From NCBI GenBank assembly GCA_020466095.1, contig CM035806.1, forward strand, positions 18,150,724-18,214,723: DNA of 64,000 bases, in the 5' to 3' direction. The translations under genes and the position numbers were made by a program. The DNA is from Chlorops oryzae. Its lineage: Eukaryota > Arthropoda > Insecta > Diptera > Chloropidae. The notes below the pieces were generated by a model. It had not been told where the DNA came from. It saw only the letters and a list, made by a program, of their open reading frames with translations, and did not search any database. Below are positions 35,074-46,825 of this stretch, in pieces; positions within the stretch are counted from its first letter, which is position 1; every line of letters begins with the position of its first letter.

Positions 35074-35348
35074 GTAGCTCTTGGGATAGCGTAGGGGATA
35101 TGCTTGTTATGCTCTTGATCCCAGAGTCCGAGGTTCGATTCCCGGCCCAGGCGAAACGGAGTGTGGAATGTTCCAAGCCTAGCACTGGTTTTTCAAAACA
35201 TCGCATGTTAGGTGGGGGCACACTACATAAAAAGACATACAGTCACACAAACACAAGGAAACATCCTTGGTATCACAATGGGCCTACGGCCCATAAATAC
35301 ATAAATACATACATACATACATACATACATACATAAATACATACATTC
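35074..35348 (+). mobile_element. tRNA-derived SINE, family A, copy 2
   Basis: Begins GTAGCTCTTGGGATAGCG, has an intact B-box GGTTCGATTCC near 35133, the same body as copy 1 and GGTATCACAATGGGCC. It then stops early and passes into an ATAC/ATAAATAC tail (35292-35348) in place of the GTGGCAGCCAC end. No clear target duplication was found. Confidence 0.85.
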
Positions 35349-36564
35349 ATTTAAGGCAGAGAAAACCATATGAAAGAAAGTATAAATATTTTGGGAGCCT
35401 TTTCCAAAATAATATTCGATTCTAAAATCATTCGCTTTCCTTTCCTTTCGTCTTCACTTCAATTTCAAAATCGTTTTCTTCGCATTTAAATAATTGATCT
35501 ACATAAGAAGTTCTTAGTACGAGTTCTCCAATTCCCCTCAATCTAACACTAAGTATCCTCTTGCTGTCAATTTCTGCAAGTAGGTAGGTACTACAAACGA
35601 TTTCCACTTCTCCTCCCCCCTTTTTTCTTTTCCATCACAAAATCTTAACAAATTCTCTTCTCCTCCGCACGAATGAATAATTCTCTTTCCAATTTGATTT
35701 CAGTTTCAATTTTGTTTTTTTTTTTCTTCTATTATTATTATTATTTATTTTTCCCCCTTCCTCTTTGAAAATCGACTTGATGCTTGGCCGTAGAAGTTCG
35801 TTTATGTTGCGCTCAGCGCGTTTTTGTGTCACTTTCTTCTTTCACTTTATTGCCATCTCTTCACATAATCGCATAAACGGGTTTAACTTCACCACAAAAA
35901 AAAAAAAAAAAAAAAAAAAACATTTTTCTTATTGTTGTGGCATGAAATTTTGTGGCTTTCTTCACGTAGAGCCCGCAGCAGACTATGAGTGTGTCTGTCT
36001 CTCTGTCTGTGCTGATGTTTATGCTGAGCTTATAAGGAAAACTTGTACCGAAGCCGCCTCATGCTGATCAAAACCCATCGGATGGATGTGTTTGCCTGGT
36101 TTTACTTTTTTTTTTTTAATTTTTTTTTTTTCTTTTTTCAAGTTTTATGCGGTTTAATACTAGTATTTCTGCTTCTTTGGCTTTCGTTCGCGTCTTCTTT
36201 TCTCGATTGTAATTTTATATACATAGGTACTCTTTTGACTGGAGAAAGTTTGTTGGTTTGTTTTTCTTTATTTTTATTTATTTTTTTAAATATTTTTATT
36301 GTTTTTTCTTACTGTGTTCAAGATAAAAGTGAGCGGGAAATCGGTTCAATTCTCTTCGATAAAAATTGGGCTAAAAGAATCTTCAAATATTTCGCGTGCA
36401 TTTTCGGTTAATGGGTTTTTCCTTCCCCTCGCACCCGCATTCGGTATTTTCTCAGCCGCGAATCGAATCGAATCGAATTGAGTCGACAACAGCACCAGCA
36501 ACTAACAACAAAAACAAAAACAAGTTCAAGTGAGTCGAGTGCACGAAACCGTTTTGACGCTTCA

Positions 36565-36714
36565 ATGACGCCGCCGTTAAATGCCGATCATGCTGACAAC
36601 ACCGATAACAATGTCCACGGACGGACGGAAGCACGGACGGAGGGACTAACGGGCGATGGTGATGGCGATGACGTTAGCAAAACCGAAAACGAAGACGAGA
36701 GTCTCAAGCAATGA
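36565..36714 (+). CDS. Candidate small ORF, hypothetical (50 codons)
   Basis: ATG at 36565 (MTPPLNADHADNTDNNVHGR...) to the stop after LKQ. Acidic (many Asp, Glu, Asn) with GC-containing third positions unlike its surroundings, and open upstream to 36478. Part of the composition comes from a GGAC/GATG simple repeat. It lies on the strand opposite to EcR and has no family resemblance that I recognise. It could be an untranslated exon or chance. Confidence 0.15.
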   Translation: MTPPLNADHADNTDNNVHGRTEARTEGLTGDGDGDDVSKTENEDESLKQ

Positions 36715-36771
36715 AATTGGGGTCATCAACGGTTTCTTCTGCACGCTTGAATAATATAGTTTGCTGTTGTG

Positions 36772-36772
36772 T

Positions 36773-36834
<62 letters not shown>

Positions 36835-36845
36835 GCTGTTGCCTC
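36772..36845. repeat. (GTT)n microsatellite
   Basis: About 24 GTT/TTG units with two interruptions. Confidence 0.95.
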
Positions 36846-37833
36846 AGCTTAAAGTCAAAACACTTTAATTGACAACAAACATAACGTCGAAGCGGCGAAA
36901 AAAAAAATTAATACGAAGACAAGTTGAGAGAGTTAAAAGTTAGTCATCGAAATTGGATTCAGTGGAAAAATGATAGCGGAAAAGCCGGTTTTGCAGAAAA
37001 ACAGAAATGAAAAACAAAAAATTAAAAACCTTCGAGAGAAGAGAAAACTCTTTGGAAATTTGCATCTACATTGTAGGTTCAGTCGATTGTCTCAACGCGA
37101 ACATTATGCATTTCCATGTTTACATCGTTGCCGTTTGACGTTGCCGTTTGACGTTGGCGTTGGCGTTGACATTGACATTTCCATCCTTCAATTTTCCCCT
37201 CACTGACGCATTGGCCGATGCCGAACGTACTCACACCAACGCCAATTTGTCGAGCTCAAACAAAATCCAAGCCAACAGCTTTCTGCATGATTTTTTGTCG
37301 AAGCTTCTGTTTTGCTCGTGTCGTTTGCGCAACGTAAGTTTCTAATAAAGCTGGATAGAGGGCGTTCTTCCCGCGTTTCATATAACAGTGCAGATTTCGA
37401 TGTCCGTATATTGCACGGGAATATGACAGTGCGATGCGCCGTAAGCTTACATGAGATTATCGACGTCGACAAGCGTTCGCAACGTTTTGTCGAGTTCGGT
37501 GTGTGTTGGCTGTATGGAGTGCTCTCCTATCCGGAAGTTTCGTTGTTCTTTGAGATGCATTGAGTTTGGTGATTTTCGGTTCTACCCAACACTCGAACTC
37601 GAATTTTATATGGTGAAAAATGTTCAAAATGCAAAGATGGGGGGAGCTTTGCAAGGATATCGTGGGAGTATTAGATAAAAAAAAAGAAAAATAGGTCAAA
37701 TGAGAAATTCTAAGAATTTAGTTATTCCCCCATTTAACCCCGATGGGTGAATACTGTTGACGCTGTGGGAAAATACTAATCGGATAGACCAATATATATA
37801 TCGTTCATATACATACATGCATACATAGCTCAT

Positions 37834-38578
37834 TTAAGGGGGTCTTCTCATTGAGCAACTTTTTTTTCGATTTTTTTTTTTTTTTGCATTTATTTATAGC
37901 TTGGGTAGTTGTGAATATGCCCCTAAAAGGATTTTTTGAAATTCGAAATAGTTTAGAGGATATAGCCTTCTTTGTCGAGCAAGATCTGCGCTAAAACGAG
38001 TAATTTTTGCGTTGCTTCAAACTTTAAACGCGTTTATCTCGAAACCACGTTTTTCGAACTGGCGGCCATGATATCTCCAGTTCAACTGAACCGATTTTCA
38101 TGAAACAAAGTGGAATCGACGCAAAATTGTCACCATTCTCGGGTGAACCTCGACCATAATTTTAAAAAATTTTTTACTATTTTTTTTTTACACTAAACTA
38201 CAAAAAAAAAGCCCGAAATTGAAATTTTTTTTGAATGGCCGCCATTTTGTCAAAAAAAATCACGAAATTAAGCTTGAGGTTCACCCGAGAATTACATCTA
38301 TACTGATTATAACCACGTTTTTTTTTTCCATTTCGGACGCTCCGGAGACCCGGAATCGTGGCCGCCGTGACGGCACCTTTTTTTTTCACCACCAACTTTG
38401 AAGTCTCATTACTTTTTGAACAGCCCACGTATCGAGGCAAAAAAAATTTTTTTATTTACTTTGAACCTTTTGTAATACAAGAAATAAAAAAAGTTTTCAA
38501 TTATTCTTTGCGTTTTCAAATAAGAATTTTTTTAAAAAGGGTCCAAAAAACGGGTTTTCAATGAGAAGACCCCCTTAA
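37834..38578. mobile_element. 745-bp foldback-type non-autonomous DNA element
   Basis: Perfect 21-bp inverted ends: TTAAGGGGGTCTTCTCATTG at the left (one further A) and the complement at 38558-38578. The outer TTAA on each side could be a piggyBac-type TTAA target. Inside, TCTCGGGTGAACCTC (about 38135) and GAGGTTCACCCGAGA (about 38275) form a perfect 15-bp inner inverted pair, so the whole element can fold. No coding frame. Confidence 0.72.
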
Positions 38579-38592
38579 GGGTTTTAATCATA

Positions 38593-38966
38593 CCAGCAAA
38601 CATATTCGCAGTGCTCAGAAATATGACGTCAAAATATGTCTTTAAACATGATTCTTTTAAAGCATACGATAACAAACATCACTCAACCATTTTGAGTCTT
38701 TTTGAACTCATAACTATGAGTGCGGAAGGAGTCATATATGGCTATTCTTTGAGCGGAAATAAGAATCTGACATGATGGCAGAAGAAGTCATATATATGAC
38801 TCTAATATGGGCTCGTTCGGTATATCGATTCGGAGTCATATTATACGACTTTCGCAAGAATGGAAGCACGTCCAGTTTCGACTCCTAATTGAGCTCATTA
38901 TGAGGGCGCGCACACTCTGAATATGGATTCAAAAATGACTCATTTAGGACTCCAAATGTTTGCTGG
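38593..38966. mobile_element. Possible MITE with CCAGCAAACAT ends
   Basis: Terminal inverted repeat CCAGCAAACAT / ATGTTTGCTGG, 374 bp apart. The interior is rich in GAGTCATAT/ATGACTC-type motifs. No target duplication was recognised; it lies 14 bp from the preceding foldback element. Confidence 0.45.
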
Positions 38967-39760
38967 GATTTCCCTGAAAATAAAAAGCGTATATGTACAT
39001 ATTTATGCAAGGATGATAGATTATAAGGTTACGACAATCAGAGTTCAAAATTTGATTCTTCTGCGCATGTACACTTGTGACGTAGCGTTAAAAGTATTCC
39101 GATTGGTTGAAATTATTGAAAAATTTTTAACAGATAAAAATGTTCAAGACAAAAAATTTAAATTAAAGAATTTATGTGTTTACAGCGTTGCCACTGACGT
39201 TGCAAAAAAATACTACCAATTTGAAACTTTCACAAAATCTGATTTTTACATATTTATATCGGTCTTTAAAATAAGAGATTCTTGTAAAATGACCAATTAA
39301 AAAAACAACGAAAACGTCACAAGTGCTTGGATTAAAGTAAAATCTGCGCATGTCGTAATCTTATATTCTATCATTCTTGTATTTATGTATGTAGGTATAC
39401 TCGTATTCTCCAGATATGCCTATGCCAATCATCAAAAGTTCGAGCAAATTTGTCGTAATGAGCGAAATGAATTTAGTAGATGGATTGAAAGAAGACGGAA
39501 CCTGTTTTGATGCTTTTTAAGAGCCAGCATTTTGACGACGCATTGCCTTTGGATTTTTATACCGAAACCCTTTTCTATTAGAAATATTATTACAACAATG
39601 CCTTTCAAGCAGTCGAAGAAGTTTTTATTAACAATAAAATCAAAAAAGAGCACCCTCACTAATGGTAAAATCCCTCAATCTGGCAGCACTGGCAGAACTA
39701 TCTCAAAAAAGACATGACTTTTTGGCATCAACGATTACGATGCCAGTTCAGTTGTACATA

Positions 39761-41048
39761 TTAGGTGTAGTAAAAAGAAATCCATTATTTTTCTAATAGA
39801 TGGCGTTATTTATCTGCATCTCGCGTTGTATAAGTCCGATCGTGTTCCGCTAGGGGGCATCAGAAAGATGACAGTTCCTACTAAAAAAGCTTTTTTGACA
39901 CTTTTTTGATTGATTGATTCAGTTTTGTTTGAGAGCTTGTCAAAGATGGACATCAGCAAAGAGAAAATTCGCTACATTTTACAGTTTTTCTTCGATAAGA
40001 GAGAAAACGCAAGCCAGGCGGCTGAAAATATGAATAGCGTTTATGGACCTGATACTGTAACAGCCAATCATGCGCAATTTTGGTTTCGTCGATTCCGTTC
40101 CGGTAACTTCGATGTCAAGGATGCACCACGCACTGGAAGGCCAATTGTCGAAAATGTCGATAAAATCATGGAAATTATCGAGTCCGACCTTCAAGTTAGC
40201 ACTGTTTCGATTGCAAAAGAACTAAAGATTGCACAAAAAACCGTTTGGAACCATTTGAATAAGGCTGGATACACAAAGAAGCTCGATGTATGGGTGCCAC
40301 ACGAGTTAACGCAAAAAAACCTCATAGACCGAATTTCCATCTGCGAATCGTTGCTGAACCGCAACAAAATCGACCCATTTCTGAAGCGGTTGGTGACTGG
40401 TAATGAAAAGTGGGTCACTTACGACAACGTCAAGCGAAAACGGTCGTGGTCGAAACACGGTGAACCGGCGGAAACGGTGGCCAAGCCAGGATTGACGGCC
40501 AGGAAGGTTTTGCTGTGTGCTTGGTGGGATTGGCAGGGAATTATCTACTATGAGCTGCTCCCATACGGCAAAACTCTTAACTCGGAACTCTACTGTCAAC
40601 AATTGGACCGTCTGAAGGAAGCAATCGCCCATAAGCGGCCAGCTTTGGCCAATAGGAGAGGAATTGTGTTCCATCAGGACAACGCCAGGCCACACACATC
40701 GATAGTGACTCGCCAGAAGCTCCGGGAGTTTGGTTGGGAGGTTCTTCTGCATCCACCTTATAGTCCGGACCTGGCACCAAGTGATTACCATCTGTTCCTG
40801 TCCATGGCGAACAATTTTGCTGGTGAAACATTCGCTTCAAGAGAGGCTTCTGAAATTCGACTGTCTCAATTTTTTGCTAATAGGAACGAGGGCTTCTATG
40901 AGAGAGGCATAATGAAATTACCTTTAAAATGGCAACAAGTTATCGAACAAAACGGCGCATATTTGACCTAAATCGGGTCATTCTAACTATCTTAAATAAA
41001 GCCCTCAATTTAATGCAAAAATAATGGATTTCTTTTTACTACACCTAA
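39761..41048 (+). mobile_element. Full-length mariner element, copy 2
   Basis: Second 1288-bp copy of the same mariner, flanked by TA (39759-39760 and 41049-41050), with the same inverted ends TTAGGTGTAG / CTACACCTAA. Every internal landmark lies 8742 bp from its counterpart in copy 1. Both insertions sit in a GTACATA context on the left; the outer flanks are otherwise unrelated, so these are independent insertions and not a segmental duplication. Confidence 0.96.
39946..40971 (+). pseudogene. Mariner transposase copy 2, open frame with mutated catalytic residue
   Basis: The reading frame is open for the full 341 residues (353 from the upstream ATG at 39910), but the first catalytic aspartate is changed: TGNEKW instead of TGDEKW (Asp165 to Asn), by G-to-A at 40402. 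The other two catalytic aspartates (HQDNARPH and SPDLAPSDYH) are kept. Relative to copy 1 there are about ten amino-acid differences: G31R, V41M, S47P, N48D, R94L, H95Q, R97S, D165N, V204A and Q312E. Only about two coding differences are silent, as expected for drift after insertion. Loss of an acidic triad residue is known to abolish catalysis in mariner transposases, so it is classed as a non-functional gene whose DNA could still be moved in trans. Confidence 0.88.
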
Positions 41049-41377
41049 TATGTATGTAGTTATAAAATTCAGTTTAAAGAACTTGATGCAACTGGAAGTT
41101 TGTGCAGCTATCAAGATGGGGTAATTCTATATGGGCAACTTCAATGAAATTGTATCTAAAACTCATCGGTTGTATCTAAGTATCTCAAGAAGTGAGAAAG
41201 GCCGGAAAAAAGCTACAATTGCACACCTAAAAGCCCATTTATGGTCTTTAATTCTTGCATTCTAGCCAACGACATAATTGGTACTATTGCCCCTTTGTAA
41301 TTGAGGACTTAAGTAGCCACCGTGACAGGGCCCAAACTAGCTTTATTTTGTTTTGGCGCTCTGGGCAAAAAGATATA

Positions 41378-41547
41378 AGGGGTATTCACAAAGGCGTCGG
41401 AAAATAGGAAAGTTGGAAAATCGGAAAATTTTAACTGCTTAAAAAGTTGTGCAAGATACAAAAGAAATTTAAAAATTTTTTAAGAAGTCGCAATTTTCCG
41501 ATTTTCCGACTTTCCAACGTTTTTAACACGCCTTTGTGAATACCCCT
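41378..41547. mobile_element. MITE, AGGGGTATTC family, copy 1
   Basis: 170 bp with 20-bp inverted ends AGGGGTATTCACAAAGGCGT / ACGCCTTTGTGAATACCCCT (one base near the inner edge differs) and an interior with alternating GGAAAATCGGAAAGTT-like blocks. ATA is found on both sides, a possible 3-bp duplication. Opposite in orientation to the 43.7-kb copy. Confidence 0.82.
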
Positions 41548-42564
41548 ATACTTTATCTTTCGAATGTCTATGTGAAGCTTCCGCCCTTCACAACAGAGCC
41601 GCTTGACTAGGCACCTTGTCACTTTTAAATCGGGGCCTGCACCATGGAATGGATCGTTATGATTCTCATAGAAAAAAATTAGGACAAAAAAAAAGATCAT
41701 CTTGAGTTCCAATTTAAATAAGATCACATTCGATTTGTGGGTATGCATTTATGACTTCAAGTAAATTTGATGCATTGAAAAACCAGCGGAAAAATTCCAA
41801 AGCATAAGCTTCGCTAATTGACTTGAAATTTCTTGAGTCAAAAACATAAACAGGACTTGTTTTTTGTTTTTGTTTTTTTTTGTTTTTTGTTTGTTTGGTT
41901 TTCTTAAAATAAGGGGTTGAAAGCGACTCTTTCGAAAAGATGAATGAAACACAAACGCAACCAGCTGAAAAAATGTAGAACTTCTTGAGGTAGGACCAGG
42001 TTCGAATATCGTACAAGAATGTCTCTGGAACAATGACATGAGAGCAGCCACAACAAAAGTTCCTTGTAAAAAAAAAAAACAAAAAAAAAAAAACGAAAAA
42101 AAGCGGGAAAAAAATGAAAGAAAAACAACCAAGCTTTACCGAAATGCATCGAAAAGTAGTGAACCCCGAACGTGCAGCCGAAAGATGCACATGAAGAAAC
42201 AAAAAGGGGCCGGGGATGAGGATGGGGAAGGGGCAGGGCAAAAAATTGCATGCGATTAATGGCAATAATAAGTCGATGCGCTGGGAATACAGCCGAGCCG
42301 AGCCCAGTCGAGAGAGCAAGGGTGAGCGCGAACGCACGAAATAAATGAACGAAAGAAGAAGGATGGAGAATAGCCGAGGCATTAACGACCGTTCGGCTGG
42401 TCATGCGAAAAAGCCAAAAGCTGCAAGCAACGCGCAAGAGCCTTATGCAACAGTTCGTCTACCCTTTTCGGTTTCGTGTGCATACAAAAATGCATATTAA
42501 GAATGCAATTAAACGCACATGGCAACACCATGAACGACCGAGGCGTGCCGACAAAAGCGAGAGA

Positions 42565-42569
42565 GTCCG

Positions 42570-42643
<74 letters not shown>

Positions 42644-42645
42644 GT
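42565..42645. repeat. (GA)n microsatellite
   Basis: About 35-40 GA units, with a second short GA patch at 42784-42832; a CT tract of opposite sense is at 43056-43103. Confidence 0.95.
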
Positions 42646-43055
42646 GGCAAGAGTGTGTGAGAAAATTGCAATTGGATCGCAGCACGAATGCAGCCGACAA
42701 CGAACTTGTATCAGTGCCAAAATATGTCCTTCACACTTCAATGAATGCAGTTGGGAGCAAAACACACAGAGAAAAGCAGGGAAAGAGAGAGTGAGAGAGA
42801 GAGAAATAGAGTGAGTGAGAGAGAGTGGGAAAATGACAATTTTTATTTACATTACATTATTTGCATGAGTTGTGCCGCGCAAGAGCAAGGGGAACTAACG
42901 AGAGGTAAATAAACGTTCGATTGCACGTTGGGCCGATTGCATTTTACACTCGGCGTGTGTACGTGAGGTGACGCAAGAATTTTGGTGAATTATATATTTG
43001 CGCTTAATTGAAGTGTGCGATTTTATGGTCAACGAGAGAACTTTTTGTCTCGAAT

Positions 43056-43064
43056 CTTTCTCCA

Positions 43065-43103
<39 letters not shown>
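43056..43103. repeat. (CT)n microsatellite
   Basis: About 24 CT units with small interruptions. Confidence 0.95.
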
Positions 43104-43107
<4 letters not shown>

Positions 43108-43724
43108 CCTTCCTCTGTAATCGATCTCTCTCTATCTTGTTTCATCGTGCCTTTTTCAACATTGAGCCAGATTTAGGTTACTAGTCCAATGTGCAAGGTC
43201 TAAAGGGATGATTTATGATTAACGCATTATCAATGTATGTATGTATGTATTTATGTTAATTTAAGAGAATTTTTTGGGGTGTTTTTACAGGATTTTTTAA
43301 GCTGAAAAAATAACTGAATTAATAAAAAGAGCTGCAAAATTAACCATGCTGTACATTCATATACAATGTCTAGTAACTAGGACACGAAAAAAAAACCCCC
43401 CATTGAAATGATGAAAGTCTCGTAGAATCTCATTCCTCTGAAAAATGTCCTTAAGCTTTTATGGTTGCAAACTCATTTTGGGGGGTTTCCTCGTATTCAT
43501 TAGAATTAAAAATTGAATTAAAGAAAATATTAATAAAATAGGCAAAAAAGAAAAAAAAAATTATTTGAAATGATTCTTTGGGCATTGAAAAAATATTTGA
43601 AGAAAATTTTCCAGATATGTACATTAATTTAGAATAATTTTATTATTCCTTTTAACCCTTATGTGACTGACAATGTGCCCGGGTACCTTTTCCGTTTTCA
43701 AATATTTTTATTATTATTATTATT

Positions 43725-43889
43725 AGGGGTATTCACAAAGGCGTGTTAAAAAACGTTGGAAAGTCGGAAAATCGGAAAGTTGCGACTTCTTAAAAAATTT
43801 TTAAAATTTTCTTGCATCTTGCACAACTTTTTAAGCAGTTAAAAAGTTTTCCGATTTTCCTATTTTCCGACGCCTTTGTGAATACCCCT
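43725..43889. mobile_element. MITE, AGGGGTATTC family, copy 2, inside an ATT tract
   Basis: 165 bp with the same ends as the 41.4-kb copy, inserted in an (ATT)n microsatellite that continues on both sides (43709-43724, 43890-43908). ATT flanks both sides. Confidence 0.82.
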
Positions 43890-43920
43890 ATTATTATTAT
43901 TATTATTACTTTTTTGTTTT

Positions 43921-44784
43921 TATACCCGACACACTCTGTGTCGAGGGTATATTGCGCTTGTGGGGTTGTGTGTAACACCCAGAACCAGTCGAGATAGACC
44001 ATACAAAATATATATAGAAATGATCAGCGTCACCAGGAGATTCGATTTAGACATGTCCGTCCGTCTGTCTGTCTGTCCGTCTGTTTGTATACAGTTATCT
44101 TATCGAAGGAGTTGAGCTATCTCGACAAAATTTGGTATGCGTGCTCACGGGGACATGAGTAAGAACAAGTTCGAGAATGGACCCGATCGGACCATTTTTA
44201 GAGGTACCTCCATTACTAGGGTCTGTTACGAAAATCACAAAAACTGCTCTAAAAGCGAAGTTTTTCAACATATTTTGATGAAATTGGATATTTGATCATA
44301 TTTAAAGGCCAGTAATATTATTTCCAAAAATTGAAATAGTGGGCGTGGCAGAAGGGCGGTTTTCGAAAATTGTCTCCTACACCCGAAATTCAAATGGGAC
44401 TTGAACGAAATTTGGCACTTATGCTCCTTTGTAGCCTTTAACATCCTCCCAAAAAATTTCCTTGATCGGGCCATTTTTAAGGGTACCTCCAGTTCTAGGG
44501 TCTGTCACAAAAATCCCAAAACTGCCCCAAAATCTTAATTTTTTCGAAATATTTTAATGAATCTTAAAATTTGAGCGTATATTTAAGCTTCCGATTATAG
44601 TTGAACAAAAATTGGAAAAGTGGGCGTGGCAAAGGGGCAGTTTTCATAAAGAAATTCAAAAAAAGTCGGTATATGGGACCCCTTATGGTCTTAAACACCT
44701 CTTGATATTAAAAATTATTTGAGCATGTGTGTATGTGTCGGGTATTTTATTGTCAGGCTCGCCTGACTATAACACCCTTACTTG
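43921..44784 (+). mobile_element. DINE-1/Helentron-like repeat, copy 3 (most complete)
   Basis: Starts TATACCCGACACACTCTGTG, passes through GACCATACAAAATATATATA, a (GTCC/GTCT)n stretch near 44056 and two GTGGGCGTGGCA blocks. It ends GTGTCGGGTATTTTATTGTC, then a small hairpin CAGGCTCGCCTG and CTATAACACCCTTACTTG before T9. The start, GGGTAT near the end and the terminal hairpin correspond to DINE-1-type non-autonomous Helentrons. No coding capacity. Confidence 0.68.
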
Positions 44785-46348
44785 TTTTTTTTTGTATTAG
44801 GAAGGAGTCTGCTGAAAGTCTGGGAGAATGATTCGTGTTTCATTTTCTAGGTATATATGTATTAATAGAAAATTATCTCTTAGGTAGCCGTGTATGTTTT
44901 TTTTTTTTTTTTTTTTTTCTCACTCATAAGTTTAAACGCAATTTTCATCATTTTAGTTCATTTTTCCGAGCCCTGCTAATAAACAGTGGCATAAGCGAGG
45001 TCTTATCTAGACGTGGGCGAGATGAATTAGCGAGGCCATATATTATTTTTGGTACTTACGAACTATGCTTGTATCCTTCTATCTTGTGCTCTCTTACATC
45101 GGAGTTTGATTTATGCTTAAATATGCGTACGTGGACTTTTGCGAGGCCCCTTTGGCCGCGCCCTAGCTACGTCACGACTACTAACCCATCGCAATATCCT
45201 ACGGCTCACTGAAGGAATTTAGCTAATACGAAGGCAGAGCTTCGTGAAGCTCAGTTCTACCTCCACATCTTTACCACCATTGTGGAAAACAAAGAAAATG
45301 AAGATCAAACACTCTTTGTTTTTTTTTTTTTTTTTCTTTGCTACGAATTTAAATTAAGTCCTTATTTGAACATTCTCCTATAGGAATGCAGGATTTTCAT
45401 TTATTTTTTGTTTGCATCAAATAGCTTCAATGCCTTCAAAATTTTGACCATGACCACCAGAAAGGTGCACATAAAGTAAACAACAAAAACAACAACAACA
45501 ACAGGCGCAGCAAAAATAGTTCATCTAACGCAGACACAAATACACGAGCACTTCAAAGTTCAAGGAGCAATTATGGGAGTACATACATAAGCGTCAATTT
45601 TTTTTTTTTTTTTTTGCATTGCAACCAGCTGCGTTCGCAACACTATGCTGACCCATATATCGACCTTGACCTGCTCTCCATGCAGTTATATAACCCGCCC
45701 AACATAGATACATATGTACATACATATGTAGGTTGCATCCAGCTGAAAATGCATGCACACTATCAATGCTCATCGTTGTACATACATACATATGTATTGT
45801 ATGTATGTACATACATATGGAATGGTAGGTATATAAAAACGAGCTTTCTCTACGCTATGCAGCAGCAGAAAGTGCCTCTGCCTCGGCTCAGACATTTTAC
45901 ATAAATCGGGGACTTTATATGCGAATAACATAACATAAAAATATAACATACATACCTACATACATATGTACCTATGTAGATGTGAAAAACAACAATAAAA
46001 GGCGATGCGTTCTAGTTCAATTGGAAATCTGGTTCAGGGTCATTCTTCGAATTGGAAATATCGTGCGAAGCGAATTCTCCGAAAACAAATTTCAAGGTGA
46101 ATTTCCATAGAATTCCTTTTCACGTTCACATCTGCAACACATCGATTGGCTGGCTTCACATTGAATTTCCAGCAATCAATTCGAGAGGATTCTTCGGAGA
46201 GCAGAATTGGAGCATGAAATCAATTCCTTAGATTGACATTGAGAAAACTCGCTCAAGATGGAAAACTCTTTGAGAAAAAAAAAAAACAAAAAACAAAATT
46301 GTGGCAAAAAGAGAAAGCACTCAGCGAACAGATAAAATATACTACAAT
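44785..46348. other. No gene recognised; TATG/CATA repeats
   Basis: T-run 44899-44919, and TACATACATATG repeats at 45705-45730 and 45778-45817. No coding signature. Confidence 0.5.
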
Positions 46349-46746
46349 ATACCCTGCAGGAAATGTCAATAGTCAATCTATACTCTTTCTCTACTGACTG
46401 CGTCAACAGTACTACTGACCAGTTAAACCCGTCGCAATGCTTTGCGTTATTGACATTTAACATTGAGCTGTCATTGCATGTCTACATTAAGACCAAGGAA
46501 CTAATGACGATCTATAGACGAGCTATTGACATCGGTAGCTATTATGTAGACAAAAGGAGTACTCTTTCGCCTTATAAGGAGACACGTTGTTAACATGGTC
46601 AATAAAGATGAACTATACCTCTTGACAGTACAGTTTCTCTAATGACACCGTCTATAAATACTGTTGACGTTGGAACTAGTTCTCTTGTCTATATTGACGT
46701 TAATATAGACACGGGGCCATATGGCGACAGGCTTCCTGCAGGGTAT
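46349..46746. mobile_element. MITE with ATACCCTGCAGGAA ends
   Basis: Perfect 14-bp inverted ends ATACCCTGCAGGAA / TTCCTGCAGGGTAT, 398 bp. The interior carries many TATTGAC/ATAGAC motifs in both orientations. No coding frame. Confidence 0.75.
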
Positions 46747-46825
46747 CCATACTATGTACACAAACATACATATATACATATGTGTATTTCCAGAAGAAAA
46801 TATTGAAATCATATAAATATTTCTA

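Larger units (their letters stand above)
35349..37833. other. No confirmed gene; contains candidate small ORF and (GTT)n
   Basis: A run of 24 A at 35896-35920. The 36.4-37.6 kb interval is more GC-balanced than its surroundings, with mixed sequence and GTTTGACGTTG repetition at 37130-37180. No homologous protein recognised. Confidence 0.4.
41550..43724. other. No gene recognised; GA/CT tracts inside
   Basis: 42.1-42.5 kb is GC-balanced (CCGAGCCGAGCCCAGTCG near 42292), but overlapping frames are open on both strands and none has a domain. A 222-codon minus-strand frame at 41714-42382 is Phe/Leu-rich and crosses A/T runs. Confidence 0.5.

Noticed and set aside
35300..35345. Repeated CATA units as a CRISPR-like array
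   Set aside because: Simple microsatellite without spacers in a eukaryotic genome.
41714..42437. Minus-strand frames of 222, 177 and 127 codons
   Set aside because: Phe-rich hydrophobic frames crossing A/T runs, overlapping in several registers, with no family motif or splice context.
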